Positions 23,800-37,000 of a stretch of DNA of 64,000 bases are shown here, piece after piece. The notes below the pieces were generated by a model that saw nothing but the letters and a program-made list of their open reading frames with translations, made no database searches and was not told the DNA's origin. This stretch comes from Tipula vernalis (taxonomy: Eukaryota; Arthropoda; Insecta; Diptera; Tipulidae): contig OY282560.1 in NCBI GenBank assembly GCA_958295665.1, forward strand, positions 43,896,333-43,960,332, given 5' to 3'. A program made the translations under genes and the position numbers. Position 1 is the first letter of the stretch, and every line of letters begins with the position of its first letter.

Positions 23800-26264
23800 T
23801 ATTGGAAATTTAGTAAGTTTCTTTTTCAAAAATTTAAAAATTGAGTTCTTCAGACTAAATAGATACCGAATTTTCAAATTTTGTAGGATTTTTTTTTTTC
23901 AGTACCCATAAAGAGAATTTTATAGGTAATTCTTTATCTAATAATTTCAGTGTTTTAAAACGTTCTCCTAATTTTCGAAATTGACATTTTCAAAACACAA
24001 AAAAAAAATAGAAAATTGGGTACTTCAGATAGTTTTATTTTAAAATTTAAGTTTTAATACAAAAATTTCAGCGTTTCATAATTTCTCGAAATTTAATAAA
24101 TTTTTTTTAAAATTCTATAAAATTGACTTCGTCGAACAAAAAAATATTTTCAGAATTTTTAAAATTGAAATTTTTTAATTAAATGTTTTCAGAATTTTAA
24201 AATTTTTCGAAATTTGAGAAACCTAACTTTTTAAAAAACCAGAATTATAATTTCAGAATTTTGAAATTTTTCACTAGTTTTCCAAAATTTGATAAATTTT
24301 GAAGGTTTACGGTTGTGTTGTTTCAAAAATTTAGAAAATTAAGTTCACCGGACTAACCTAATATTTGCAGAATTTTAAAATTAAAAACTGTTCCCTAATT
24401 TTATTTTTTGAAATTCGTTATTTCAAAAATTAATAAAATTGGTTGTCAGGTGTCGAGAAACTATAACTAAATGAGTTCATTGGACAAACTTGCAATTTAT
24501 AGAATTTTCCAATTTAATAATTTCAGATTTTAAAAATTGTTTCCTGCTTTTCGAAACGTTATAAATTTTGAAGAATTTTTATTCCAAAAATCTAGAAAAT
24601 CAGATTGGCCTCTGGACAGACTTACAGTTTTCAAAAATTTTAAATTAAATTATTAGTTTATTAATTTCAAATTTTTAATTTTTAATACAAAATTGAAAAT
24701 ACATTTTAAAAATGGTTTCCTGCTTTTAGAAATTTAATAAATTTTGAAAGATTCCAAAATCTTAAAAAACTTTTATTTTCTAAATTTAAATTTACATTTT
24801 TGTAACACGATCGATTTGCCGCCCTTTTAAAAATGCCTCTTTTATTTAATCAATTCTTGAAAATTTTGGAAAAACACTTGTCTATATACAAAAATTGAAA
24901 GTAAAAATTTATTTAATAAATAACAGCGCTATAACAGAGTGAGGTAAGCTAAAGCAGAACCAAATTTAAGGATTTTAAAATTTATTTGTTTTTCGAAATT
25001 TAGTCGGACAAACTTAATATTTTCATAATTCTAAAAATAAAATTTTAATTTAATAGTTTAAAAGTTGCCTTTCTTTTCGAAAACTAACAAATTTTGAATG
25101 GTTTGTTATTTCAAAAACCTAGAAGATTGCAGGCATCAGACAAACTATATCTCCAGAAATTTAAGTTTAAACTTTTAATTTCATTAATTTTTCCTTAGTT
25201 TTCGTAATTTACCAATATTTGTTTAATTTAAAAATTTTAGATTTTAAAATTTTTACTATAATATTTGAAATTTAATAAATTTTAAAGAATCTTTTTGCAA
25301 AATCTATGAAATACTTCCGGAGTTTAAAATGTATAATTTTAAAATTATAATTTAATAGTTTCAGGTTTTTATGAATGTATGAAATTAGGTACTTCGGAAG
25401 AACTGAATATCTTTAGAAATTTCAATTTTAAAATTTCAGATTTTCACATTTTGAAGGATTTGTGATTTCTTTTCATCGGACAAACTTAATATTTTAAAAT
25501 TAAACTTTTATGAAATAATTTCAATTTTCGAAATTTAATAAATTTTTAAGGATTTTTTTACTTTAAAAATCCAGAAAATTGTGTTCTTCGTATACACTTA
25601 ATATTTTCAAAATGTTGAAATTTTAATGTTTAGTTAAACATTTTCAGATTTTTAAAAATTATTTTATTTTAAACATTTAGAAAATTGCTATTAAACGTAA
25701 TATTTTCAGAATTTGAAAAGGTATTTTAATTGTATAATTTCATATTTGTAGAATTTAGCTTTTTTTCCGAATTTAATAAATTTTTAATAATTTTCTATTT
25801 CTAAAATTTAGAAAATTGGTTGAAGAAAATTAATATTATCAGAAATTTGAAACAACATTTTTAACTTATTAATTCAAATTATCAAAATTTTTGCCATTTC
25901 TGCGAAATTAATAATATTTGTAGAATTATTGTGTTATGTTGTTATTTCAAAAATCTAGAAAAGGAAGGTTTCGGACAAACAAATATTTTCAGTATTTTAA
26001 AATTAACATTTAATCTAATCACATTTTTAAAATTATTCCTTCAATTGTAATTTTATATTTGATATTTTTAAATTTTAGCCTGGTTTTAGGAATTTAATAA
26101 ATTTCGATGAATTCGCGCTTTTTTAAAAGTTCTAGAAAATTGAACCCTTTTGGTAAAACTTGATATTTGTAGAATTATAAAATTAAATTTGTAACTTAAT
26201 ACATTTTGAGGAATTCGCTATTTTTTTAAGCCGAACTTAATATTTTCATTTCCAAAAATATTTG

Positions 26265-26985
26265 GTTTTTACGACCGTCGAGATAAATTATATTTGTTAT
26301 ATGAACGGGCTTTGCGGTCATGTTAATATTATTTAAATAAAAGACGTATAATTCATCTTTATGTCCCCGACATGTTTCGGCTATAATACGCCATTTTCAA
26401 AAGGGGTGTAGTTTATTTCTACAAAATATATAAAATTTCTTTTATCAGCTAAGGTACTCACACATAAGAAAAAAATTTTATAAATAATTAATCACCATTA
26501 TTTGTACTTACAGTTGCATTAAAGAAGGAAAACCAAAAAATGAAAATGCGAAAACCCACAAATATTTTGCACATTTCGCCGTTAAACAAAAGTAAATAAA
26601 AACACTTAGAATATTAAAAATTTTATCTAAACAAACATTTTTCCGGCCTGTAATTGATCGGTTGTCAAAAACCAACTGATTACCAAACATATATTTGTTT
26701 AGTTAAAACATCCGTAGTCGTTTGTTGTGTGTGTGTGTTAGTGTATGTACGCCGTCTTTTTCTGTTACTTGTGTGGTTGAAGTCATCAACCCACGCACAA
26801 AAAACGGGCGCAATATGATCAGTATCTTGTTTTATGTTCATTGAATCTTCACTCAAAAATGTGTGAGGCCTCCATAGTTAACCAACGACCAAGAAGATCG
26901 GATTTGGCCAAAACTTCCGCAGAATCGAAATCAGGTTTATGTCCCTCTTTGAGTCAATGCTCAACTAGGGCCGTTTTTGGTGATA
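26265..26985 (-). repeat. Penelope inverted terminal copy, downstream arm
   Basis: The minus strand reads out of the endonuclease region into the element tail, including tgtttggtaatcagttggtt and ggcgtattatagccgaaaca near 26400-26380. It pairs with 28325-28674 on the plus strand. This arm is the more complete one. Confidence 0.8.
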
Positions 26986-27301
26986 CATATTCATTGGCAT
27001 TCTCCAAATCACGTTTATAATTTTTTAATCTTTTCTCGAGATACTGTTTTGTTTATCCGACATAGGATAAGTGACAAGTAGAACCATCGGGGGGGGGGGG
27101 GTGTTTGAAAATACTTAGCGATAAATTTATTGATCATTTTAACAGGATAATTGAGTAGGGTTTCTACGACCAATCTTCGGTTTTTAGAATGAAAACCGCT
27201 GGAACTTAAATTAAACACCCTACTAACAAAATTCATTGCTGTGTTTGATTTATTAGTAAAAGGATGATGACTGTAGAAATTTAGGATCCGGTTTGATGCC
27301 A
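26720..27301 (-). pseudogene. Penelope-like C-terminal GIY-YIG endonuclease region, broken
   Basis: Begins with SNRILNFYSHHPF and NTAMNFVSRVF, the PLE linker after the RT. It continues through YLSLILCRINKTVSREKIKKL (the region of the GIY-YIG fold, with the usual GQT-type segment altered). After a frame change it has TALVEH..LKEGHKPDF. An 11-G run at 27090-27100 falls inside the endonuclease and probably caused a frameshift there. The last ~260 bp are also part of the inverted terminal copy. Confidence 0.75.
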
Positions 27302-28320
27302 CATTTTTCTTGTATCAATCTGTTGAAATTGTACCATTCAAATTGCTAATTAACATAACGTCAAGATATGGAATCTGGTTTTCCGATTCAATATCAACAA
27401 TGAATTTCAAACGGGGGTGAAAAGAATTTAAAGCATGTAGTGTTGTATTTATCGAACCCTCGGTATAATGGCAAATACGTCATCGACATACTTTAAGAAA
27501 ATGTTTGGCTTACAATCCAATTTAACGAAAGTTACGTCTAGGTGCCTTCGCGTAATGATATTAGCTATCACCGTAGATAAAGGGTTTCCCATTGGCATAC
27601 CAAAAATTTGTTGGTACGCAGTCGAAGGAAACACGAAATAGTTACCTTCCTTAAGACAAAAATTAAGCATTTGAAAAAACAAAACTTTTGGTATTGAAGT
27701 GTACTTCGAAATTTCGCTCCACTGTTCATCTATTATCTCAATGGCTAAACGATCTGGTATATTAGTGAATAGTAATACGATATCAAAACTTACCATCGTC
27801 TAATTGATATCAACAGTTATAAAGGACATCTCTCTCTTTCGTCTGCTCACGTTATACGGATCATTATCAAGTAACCTCTTCAGTATATTAGATAATATCT
27901 TCGACAATCCAGACGAGGGAGTATCGATACAAGCGGAAACGGGTCTACAAGGAATGTTAGGTTTATGGATTTTAGGAAGTGCATACAGTTTTGGGTCTGT
28001 TGAATTGTGCGTTGAAAGTAGAAACTTTTCTCTCTTTTCAACTAATCCTAATTTAAATAGATGATCAACAAACTAAGATTTTGTATGTATTAACATCTGA
28101 CAAAAGTTCAGTGATTTCTAGATCATGATCGGATCTCAGCATTACCGCCGTGGCTTTGCCTTTATCACTGGGGACAATTATCAGGTCATTATGCTGTTTA
28201 AAGAAAGTAATGTTTTTTTTGTAGATATCGTTAGTTATAAGAACATTCACGATATTTTTATTTTCTTTTTGTTGCGTAAATTTAGCGTTGGAAATAATAT
28301 TCGCAATTTTTGCTCTAACT
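27302..28320 (-). pseudogene. Penelope-like reverse transcriptase, broken
   Basis: In order on the minus strand: PSDKGKATAVM near 28180-28150 (N-terminal PLE motif); LPKIHKP near 27960-27940; SFDIVLLFTNIP at about 27790-27755; FGMPMGNPLS near 27610-27580; and the catalytic YVDDVF near 27490. After a frameshift, IPYLDV lies near 27375. LPKIHKP and YVDD are typical of PLE RTs rather than LTR or LINE RTs. At least two frameshifts (about 28060 and 27800, and again near 27450) and a stop near 27325 split it into blocks. Almost the full RT length remains, so the copy is moderately young. Confidence 0.85.
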
Positions 28321-28324
28321 TTTA

Positions 28325-28674
28325 ATGACTTCTTCGGAAGTTTTGACCAAATCCGGTCTTCTTGGTCGTAGGTTAACTATGGAGGTCTTACACATTTTGA
28401 GTGAAGATTCAATGAACATAAAACAAGATACTGATCATATTGCGCCCGTTTTTTGTGCGTTGGTTGATGACTCCAACCACACAAGTAACAGAAAAAGACG
28501 GCGTACACACACTAACACACACAATAAACACACACACAACAAACGACTAAGGATGTTTTAACTAAACAAATATATGTTTGGTAATCAGTTGGTTTTGACA
28601 CCCGATCAATTACAGGTCGGAAAAATTTTTGTTTAGATAAAATTTTTAATATTTGAAGTGTAACAAATATAATT
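28325..28674 (+). repeat. Penelope inverted terminal copy, upstream arm
   Basis: Matches the complement of about 26603-26985 closely (for example gaagattcaatgaacataaa). It then jumps directly to the outermost tip taacaaatataatt, skipping about 300 bp of the other arm. It keeps a short in-frame piece of the endonuclease (28325-28561) on the plus strand. Confidence 0.8.
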
Positions 28675-30250
28675 AATATTTTCAGAAATTTAGATTTAAA
28701 ATTTTATTTTAATAATTCCAAATTATTATAATTTCTCAAATTTTTTCGAAATTTAATAAATTTATTGAACTTGCTGTTTCAAAAATCTAGAATTTCCTGT
28801 TTGCTAATTTTAAAGAATCTATATTTCAAGAATATTTAAGGTTTGGTTCTTCAGACAAACTTAATATTTTCAGAATTTTTACAGAGAATTTCAATTTAGA
28901 TTTGTACATTTTTGCCTCTCTTTCGGAATTTAATAAATGTTGAAGAATTCTGTATTTTAAAAATCTAGATAATTGAACTCTTTAGACAAACTTTATATTT
29001 TCAGTATTTCAAAATTCTGAAAATATTAAGTTCAAAATTCATTATTTTAAGAAATTTACTGTTCTAGAAAAATTTAGAAATTTGATACTTAGGCCAAACT
29101 TAATATTGTCATAAATTTAAAATACAATTTTTAATTTAATAATTACAAATTTTCAAAATTTTTACCATTTCTATACAGTTTAATGCATTTTGTAGAATTT
29201 GATATTTTTAAAATTCACTAATTACAAACAATTTAAATTAATAATTGCCGATTTTTCGCAGTTTAATAAATTTTGAAAAATTTGCTATTTGCTAATTGTT
29301 TGTTATTTGTCAAATTTAATAAATTTTGCAAAAAAAGTTATTTCAAAAATTTATAAAATCGGGTTCTTCAAGAAATTTTCAGAATTCTTTTAATTTCAGA
29401 TTTTTAAATTTTAACCTCTCTTTTGGAACTTTTTTTGTTGAGTTTGCTATTTAAAAATCTAGAAAATATAGTACTCCAAAGTCAAACAAATGTTTTCAGA
29501 ATTTTATAATTAATTTTTAATTTAAATTTTAAATTTTTCGTTGTTCTTAATTTAATAAATTTTGAAGAATGCTAAAATGTATATATAAATGTATATAAAT
29601 GGATTCTTTGGACAAGTTCATATCTTCAGAATTTTATAATTTGAAGAATGCGCTATTTGAAATCTAGAAAGTTGACACTTAGGACAAACTTAATATTTTC
29701 AGAATTTTTAAATTTAATTTTTATATAAGTAATTCTAAATTTCCAAAAAAAGTTCCTTTTGTCCGAAATTAGTGGAATTTATTATTTAAAAAATCTAGAA
29801 AATTAGATTTTCGGACAAGCCTAATATTTCCTAATTTCTAAATTTTTAATTGAATAGTTAAAGATTTTTCGAAGTATTTGCTATCCAAAAATCTAAAAAG
29901 TTCGGTTCTCCCAGGATGGGTTTAGTTAAATTTTAGTTATTTAGAATTTTGATTTAATAATTTCACGTTTTTAAATGGTTTTTCTGTTTTTCGATCGAAC
30001 TATGTACATCAACAAATTACTTTTAGGCCGAATTTTTATAATTTGAACCTGAACCTTCAATTTATAATTCGAATGAAAGAAAAATAATTTGAGGTTTAGA
30101 ATTTTTAGAATTTTAATTGTTCTAGCTAACAGAAATAACATTTCATAACTTAAGTTTTATTTGTTAGAACATTCGGTAACACGATGATTTTGCAGATTAT
30201 TTCAGAATTTTATATTTTTAATTCGAATTTTTCGAAGAAAACCAATTTTA

Positions 30251-31699
30251 TAATAAAACATTTACAAATCGTCTAAATTTGTAGGACGTAGAAATCGTGG
30301 AGATTAAAAAAATTTGCTCGTTTTGGCAAATTTTTAGAATGAATGTCCATAGTTCTGCAAAAATTTCTAAATTGGTAAATTGTGGTTATTTCAATTTTCA
30401 GAATTTGAGTTTTTTTGTGAATCTAGTTCTAGAATTGGCAATCCTTTCAGAACTCCGAAAGGTTCTGTTCGAGAAGAATATTTAAGAAATATTTAATTAA
30501 ACTAATAAACGTAAAAAAAAAACGATAAGCAGTTTCCAAACAAAACAAAAGTCATCCGTTGTCGTAAAATTTAACTCGGAATTTCAGAAACTTTTAAATT
30601 TTGAATTATTAAAATCAAATCGAGATATAATTGTAATATTCAGAATATTAAATATTCAAAAATTTCACGAATTCAATTATTTAGGTTGTTGCGCACCTTT
30701 TGTGTCGCGCATCATTGATGATGTCTGTTGGATTGCTGATCATGAATGGATTGGTACGTCATTATCTTTAATATTTGGTACTATTTACAATTCTGCTTCA
30801 TTATTGATTTATGTACATTACCCCGCATTATTATTGATTTTTGTTTCTCCTCATCGGCTAACACCGATTGTGAATTAGTTTTGGCCTTTTGGTTGTATGA
30901 GTTGAGAAAGTTAAGGGTATTGTTATCAACTGAGCGGATGATGATTAAATGTTAAATGCTGATTGGTACAATCTATCGTAATACATAATCATTGGTGCAA
31001 GTAAATATGAGGTGATTTTGACCATTTACTTTGAAGAGATTATTCGCTTGTTTTAATTTGTGGGCCATGTATTGGTGCCGTTGGATTGCGTGATTGCATC
31101 ATTGTGAGGGTGAATAATATTCGTATGGGGGAATAATAATAATGATTTCGGGTCATTGAAGAGAAACGTAAGAGAGGGAAAAGATTGACAGCGAAAATAA
31201 AGTCAGTCAAGTTTTAATCTCGTTTTAAGATAGGTCGAGTTTTCTGGTTTTTTTTTTGCTCCATGGTGAGCTCTTTATTCTATAATGATGATTCTATAGT
31301 TTTTTTTTGTATTGAGCCATTTTATTTTTGTTGTGATTATATAATATCTGGGAATTCGCTTATGTCTGGCGATACCATATAAAAAAACATTGTGTAGTGT
31401 TAAGTTTTAAAATCAAATAAAAAAACAATTTAAAATTGGTTTGATTAGTAATAAACGTTAAATAAATTAGACTAAAAAAAAAACAATTTTGCCTTTGTTA
31501 CAGTAAATAAATAAAAAAATTTTAAATAACTGTGTTTCCATATTTATTGCCTTTGAAACTCGGTTCAAGGTCGTATTTATTTAATGGGAGTGAATATTCT
31601 GCTGCTATGTTCATATCTTGTATGAATATATATTTATATGTGCTAATTCTAGTGCTGAGTGTAAAGTGATTATCACTACGTATTTATGTTGATAAGACA
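30251..31699. other. intergenic stretch, no gene recognised
   Basis: Short plus frames at 30297-30485 and 30746-30955 carry no motif. The sequence is AT-rich but less repetitive than the array to the left. Confidence 0.45.
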
Positions 31700-31925
31700 A
31701 GCCCTTATTAGGGATGTATTATTGACGGTGCATCGTAAAAGGAGTTAAAAGAACAGCAATCCCGTCAGTAGTATTCCCGCCCGTGGGGGCAGGGCAACCA
31801 TTTTTGAGGGGGTACCTGCGTCGTGGGAGCAACTCACCGCAACCAACAAAAGGAGAGGGTCGTCCCGGTGACTCTAGAGGTATTGTGTTTATTTCTCATT
31901 GAAAAAAAAAAGAAAAGAAAAAGTA
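31700..31925 (+). other. GC-rich islet with A-rich tail, possible retroposon fragment
   Basis: The segment 31760-31885 (cgcccgtgggggcagggcaa and following) stands out sharply from its AT-rich surroundings. It is followed at 31900-31925 by an A-rich run with scattered G. One plus frame reads RGGRATIFEGVPASWEQL, reminiscent of coding sequence but not identified. The composition plus tail suggest a retroposon piece. Confidence 0.35.
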
Positions 31926-32229
31926 AAACCAAAACACGTTAATTTTGGCATTAATTTTTTTATGCGAATCGGCCTTGGCTGATTGTCGCGTGCTTTCTCT
32001 GGTTTTTTTCTGTTTTCTCATTTTATTATATTGTTCCATTATATAACGTTTTTTTCAGCCTTACTAATTCTGAAATTACGTTGTCCATCGGTGTCAGTTA
32101 ATGACTTGTAATTATTTTAGACAGTGCAATCGTGTCGGAACATTTTCTTTTTTTTTCTCTTGCTCATATCCTCAGCCTCAATTGACATTCTTTTCTTTGT
32201 CGAGTTTTTTTTTCTCTGTTATTAATTAC

Positions 32230-32600
32230 GAATGGTCATTAATATGAGTGAGTAGAGTGAGGCGAGTGGGTTTTGATGGATTTTCGTTGTAGGGTTTTCT
32301 TGTGCTGAGTCGGTCCTACCGTACTCTTCAGGTTGTGCCGTTCGTTCTCCCATAACAAGTTGTGGTGGGAGGTGGCACGACACATGTGCTAGGCGTTTAT
32401 TAGGGGTGGCGGTATTCGCCGCGTCGAGTCGTCGAGTTGTCTGTCACGAAGGCGTCCTTCCGTTTTACCCAAGGCATCGGTGACCCCCGCGACTGGAAAG
32501 ACAATTCCGGTAGGCGGGCCGATGATAAGGAGGCCTTGAGGAACGCAGCAGAGCTGTCATTCCGAACGCCTGCACCCGGTTTATAATTTCTTTAGCTGCT
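32230..32600 (+). other. second GC-rich islet, possible mobile-element fragment
   Basis: From gtgagtagagtgaggcgagt to cgcctgcacccggtttataa the sequence is rich in CpG and G/C, unlike anything else in the window. One plus frame gives KASVTPATGKTIPVGGP, with no recognised family. It may be the 5' region of a LINE or a regulatory CpG-rich segment of the neighbouring gene. A 10-C run lies at 32731-32740. Confidence 0.35.
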
Positions 32601-33752
32601 GGAGATGTGGCAGTCGTCGGTCAAGTTTTCTAGTTTTTTTGAGTTTTTAAATATGCGGTTATTCAAGCATAGTAGTCATGTCTGGAAACTCCCACGCCAA
32701 CCCTGAGTTTTAGCAGGCTAATTATACCGCCCCCCCCCCTAGTCAAATTTAAAACGATCTGCAAATTGACATAATGTTTTCGGAATTTGAATATTTTTCG
32801 ATTTCTGAAGTTTTAAATTTTGAGAAATGAAATGAATTGGTTCAGAATTTGGCAGAAAATGTACGTGGATTTTGATTTAAATTTGAAAATGTCGATTCTA
32901 TTTAAATAAAACAGGCTTCGGAGCGATTCCAAAAATTAAAATTTGATTTGTCTCAACTTTTATTCTCACGATAATTTCTAACAGCAAATTGAATTAAGTC
33001 ATTTGTTTATTTGATTTTGATTAATAACTCTTAGTGTTGAGGCGCACAATACAGATTAGTACTTCAGTTATATGTACAAACCAATTAATCTACCTCAAAT
33101 TTGTATCTACACAAATTCAAGCAAATATCAATCTTTTTTCCACTTAACCGAAAATTAATTGCACTCATTTAATAACAAAAAGTGTAATTACACATAAGGT
33201 AAATACACCATTATATATGCAGTAAACAAAAGCATACAACATCTTAATTTTAATATTCAATTTTTCACTGTCGAAAAAGCAACATTCTTGTATGAAGATT
33301 GCGCAACAACAACAATAAAATCGCCGTATAACGCTGTAACGAACTCGGGTGAAGATTGAAACCAATTATACATTCACAAGAAGGAATCACACACAAAAAT
33401 TATTAATTTTTGTATATACCTATATGTATGTATATACGTAAACAGCTTAAGGCTAAATGTTTGTACGAGCTACGAAAAAAATAAATAAATTATTTTAATT
33501 TATCTTAGGAAGACGATATAGAAGATGCGCGTATTTTTATGAATATATTACAAAAGTATTTATCGTGGCTTCATAATACACATATACGCTCGTAAGAATA
33601 TGTCCCCAGAGATAATAGATTTATGGTCAATGCATCTTATTGAATTATTGATGAATCGATTATAATCGCCGTTTGCAAGATTCATTTTAACTCCTGTTTG
33701 TTTGTAAATCGTATATAAGAAGATATAATTTATGATCAAGAAAGTTACTTAC

Positions 33753-33866
33753 CATGAATATCATCAACACAAATGCTTAAATCTTCGCGAAAAGTTGTTA
33801 AATGCGATGCGCATTGGCATTCACATTTATCAAAATTATACGGATTCGATTGCATGGATGACATGT
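33753..33866 (-). CDS. coding exon 3 of a secreted or membrane Cys-containing protein
   Basis: The exon is bounded by an acceptor (ccgcag) and a strong donor (gtaagt), both on the minus strand. It begins with two bases that complete a split Asp codon and ends one base into the next codon, matching the phase of exon 2. It encodes residues 125-162 of the joined product: a CECQC cluster, FRED, then CVDDIH. CECQC...FRED...CVDDI resembles an extracellular Cys-rich module. From memory it recalls the N-terminal region of insect shavenoid, but I cannot confirm this. The next exon lies below 33753 and was not located. Confidence 0.75.
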
Positions 33867-33961
33867 CTGCGGATAAAAACAAAATCCAAAATAATTATCT
33901 AACTGTACACTTATATTATCTAATAATTATTGTACTGTTATACATAACTAAATCAACTTAC
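33867..33961 (-). other. intron 2, 95 bp
   Basis: Short AT-rich intron with gtaagt at its 5' end and ccgcag at its 3' end on the minus strand. Confidence 0.75.
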
Positions 33962-34045
33962 CAATTTCTTTAATTTCATTTTTGTATACATCTGCTGTTC
34001 CGCTGGACAACCCGATACACATGTCTGTGTCACATTTTGGGGTAT
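33962..34045 (-). CDS. coding exon 2 of the same gene
   Basis: Eighty-four bases between an acceptor (tttctag) and a donor (gtaagt). It starts with two bases that complete the Asp codon split after exon 1 and ends with the first base of the next split codon, so both introns are phase 1. It encodes residues 97-124, with CDTDMC followed by a Gly/Ser-rich GLSSGTADV. Two Cys four residues apart point to a disulphide in an extracellular region. There is no frameshift or stop. Confidence 0.75.
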
Positions 34046-37000
34046 CTAGAAAGAATTTTTGTAAATTTTTTAGTATTAAAGTTGATTAAAATCTTGTTAA
34101 TTAAAAAAAATATTTAAGACTTGCGCATGAAGAAATTCGTATATACAAGACACGGCTAAGATAATCTCGACAGGTGTAATTGTTTATAAATCACAAAACG
34201 GTAAGAACTTCCCGAAGCGTGGAATATTCTTTGCGCATATATCTGAATTTTATGTAAGATTTGTGTTTTGATTTGTATTTTACAATTTTTTGTTAACAGA
34301 TGTTTGTGTGGGGTCAGGTTTTTGATTAATTTTATGGTTTAATGTTGTTGTTAATTCATTGAATTTTTATAGTTTTAATGATGATGATGTTGTTGTATAA
34401 ATTAAACCGTTTTTGAAACAGAAGACGGGAAACCATATTTGGTGAATAATTTATGCCCACCATCGTAATACAATTTTATGGTGGTAGTTGTGTTATCTTT
34501 TTCAAGACGTAACACATCATTTAAAATGTAAATAACTTTACGTTTTACAAGAGATTTTTTTTCTAATATAAATTTTCTTCTGTTAATTATAAATTCTCGA
34601 TATTCTGTGATATAACCTCAAGCAACTGTTACCCGAAGAACAACTCAGAAAATTTCTTTCAACAAATCTCGGACTTTAGGACATGAAGAGGAGGCATGGA
34701 AAGTGTTTTGGAAACAAGAATTCAGAACAAAAGTAATGCAAGTTGATTTTGTCAATAATTTAGGTTCCACAAACGACTAATTATTCACGCATCCGTTGTG
34801 TGGGAATTAAAGAATCATAAATTAGCTCTGACAAAATTTGCCAATTCTTTGTCTTCGAAATGAATATTTATTTGTAAAACCTAACTTAGTCAAATAAGTA
34901 TCCTGGAGAGGTGACTTATTTTGCACCTCTTTCCTACAAAAAAATCTGAAGAAATTTGTCTACTGTAGTGTGATACACAAATATTGAAAATTTGTTTTTA
35001 GGTTTAAAGTGAAATAAGTCATCTCGACAGGATATTTATTCGAATAAGTTAGGTTCCACAAAAAAGTAAGCGTTTCAAAAACGGCCTAAGTTCCATTTAT
35101 GCTATTGAAAGTTACAAACGATATCGAATCAAAGACGAATTATGTTTCATTGAAATTAATGAAAACATTCAAGAGTATTTCTTGTTCATGAGTCCAAATT
35201 GAATTGTTCGAATATTTCTTTAAACATATTTCACTCGAACAAAAATGTTTGCCATATTCAGTAGTTTTCGTAAATATTCCACTTAAGACGTTCCACATAT
35301 TACAAATTATTTTGTCTTAGATGGACAGCAAATGCTTGACTGAAGGCAAACTTTGTTTTAACTTATGTTCTACTAATTATAAAGTTTACAAGACAAATTA
35401 AACGTAAATTACGTTCCACAAAGGTAGTAAGATAGGTAATTGTCGATGATTATTTAGTTAGATGACTTAAACAAACGGCTTAAGTTGAATTAAGTTCCAC
35501 TTAAAATTACTTATGCTCCACCGAATTAAATGAAAAGTCAAAAATTTAATTTTGCATTCAAGGATGAAACTACATCCAATCACCTGAATTACCTTAAATT
35601 CTGAATAAATAAACAATTAATGTCATTATTCGACTACGGGACCTCCAAGTGATATAGAAGGCGTTCTACTCGCTGTCATACTGAAAGCAAATACACGTCA
35701 ATAAAATCAGTTAATTCTAGAGTTCCTCAAAATCATCTAGGAGATTTAAAATTAAGATGCCAATCGGGCGCGGATTTCTTCTCACTCAGTTTCTTACAAA
35801 TATATTCCACTTAAGAGTACTTAAGATAAATTATTTTAGTACTTAAGATAAATTATTCAACCACTGTCATTTAATTCCATCTGGAAGCATTTTCTCACCG
35901 TTTGTGGTATGTGTTTACGCTAATGTTAAGCTCTACGCTAATTACATTCCGATCAATTCAATTGATAAATTATATGCGATTCAAGGAAATTCACATTAAT
36001 TCTGCTTGCTTAAGATACATAATATTTTCTACAATATAAACCGTAAACTACTTGTCCCGCAGTACACAATTATAAATTATAATAAAAATTAAGATCCCCA
36101 AGACGGAAGCTCAAGACTACAGCTTTTCCTAAATAATAATATATAATTTAGCTTAATTTAACATTTTCCGCAAAATAATATTTTTATGTCATATAATCCG
36201 TTCAAATTATCTTAAGTGAATGTGGAACCTATTTTTGATGAAATGCGTATTTGACCATTTATGATCTACTCTCGATAAATTATGAATTAATAGAGAATTT
36301 TAAATTACCAAAAGACTATATTCACCAAACTCTAGATAAAAGGCAACCTAAGCAAATCAAAGAGAAGCTACTATTTGCCTAACCAAAACGATGGTCCTAT
36401 CAAGAACCTAGGTAATCTAGCTTTGTAAAACAATCTTGCTTTTCACAGTTTAATTTTCAAAAACGTGACCTCGTTTAAGTTATCTTAAATGAATGTGGAA
36501 CTTAATTTATTTATAGATTTAAACTCTTATTTATAACACCATTACAAATTTACTTTATAAATTGAGATAGGCCATATTTTAAGTAGGGCAAAATGCATCT
36601 GTCAAGACGATTATTACGGCCCACACTGGACAAGTTATGCTACTTTTAAAAACTCAATATACATACGTAAGCAGTCTGATTTATTTGCCCAATGATACAC
36701 TGCACCCAATCTTTTTTTGTTCCACTCTGATAAATTGTTAACTATCGAGGAATATGATTTGCTACTTTTGGTAATTTATATTGGTAAAAATGCAAATAAT
36801 AATATAAAAAATTAAAAAATAGGTTTCTGTTACAACTAAAGTTTTTTGTATTACCTGAAAAATACTGATCGTGTTATTCAATAATTTAATTTTTAAGCCA
36901 TGTAATAGAACATAAGGCTTAAGTTAACATAGAGTTAAAGTAATTTACACTTCTAATAATCAATTCAAACAATATCCAATCAGGGCTAGAAGTATTGCGT

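Larger units (their letters stand above)
26265..28674 (-). mobile_element. Penelope-like retroelement with inverted terminal copies
   Basis: The core encodes a Penelope-type reverse transcriptase followed by a GIY-YIG-type endonuclease region on the minus strand. The element's own 3' part (26265-26985) is present again upstream of the RT in opposite orientation (28325-28674). This is the inverted pLTR arrangement known for Penelope elements. The outer tips match (attatatttgttat against ataacaaatataat). The upstream copy lacks about 300 bp that correspond to 26300-26602. Array sequence flanks both sides. Frameshifts and stops make it non-autonomous. A target-site duplication could not be fixed because of the repetitive flanks. 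Confidence 0.85.
23800..30250. repeat. ~130-bp degenerate tandem array, interrupted by a Penelope-like element
   Basis: A unit with the phrases aaatttaataaattttgaag, tttcaaaaatctagaaaatt, gacaaacttaatattttcag and aattttaaaatttaatttt recurs roughly every 110-150 bp. Examples of the cttaatattttcag phrase lie near 25010, 25600, 26237, 28673, 28860, 29100 and 29690. The same array is present on both sides of 26265-28674, so the Penelope-like element inserted into it. Units are strongly diverged and very AT-rich. Confidence 0.75.

Noticed and set aside
26360..26460. Hammerhead ribozyme in the Penelope tail
   Set aside because: A gccgaaacatgtcggg element is present, but the required ctgatga core was not found at a suitable position by eye; kept only as a check.
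27804..28561. Plus-strand frames over the Penelope-like element
   Set aside because: The plus frames in 27804-28325 are antisense shadows of the RT. The one at 28325-28561 belongs to the inverted endonuclease copy, already annotated.
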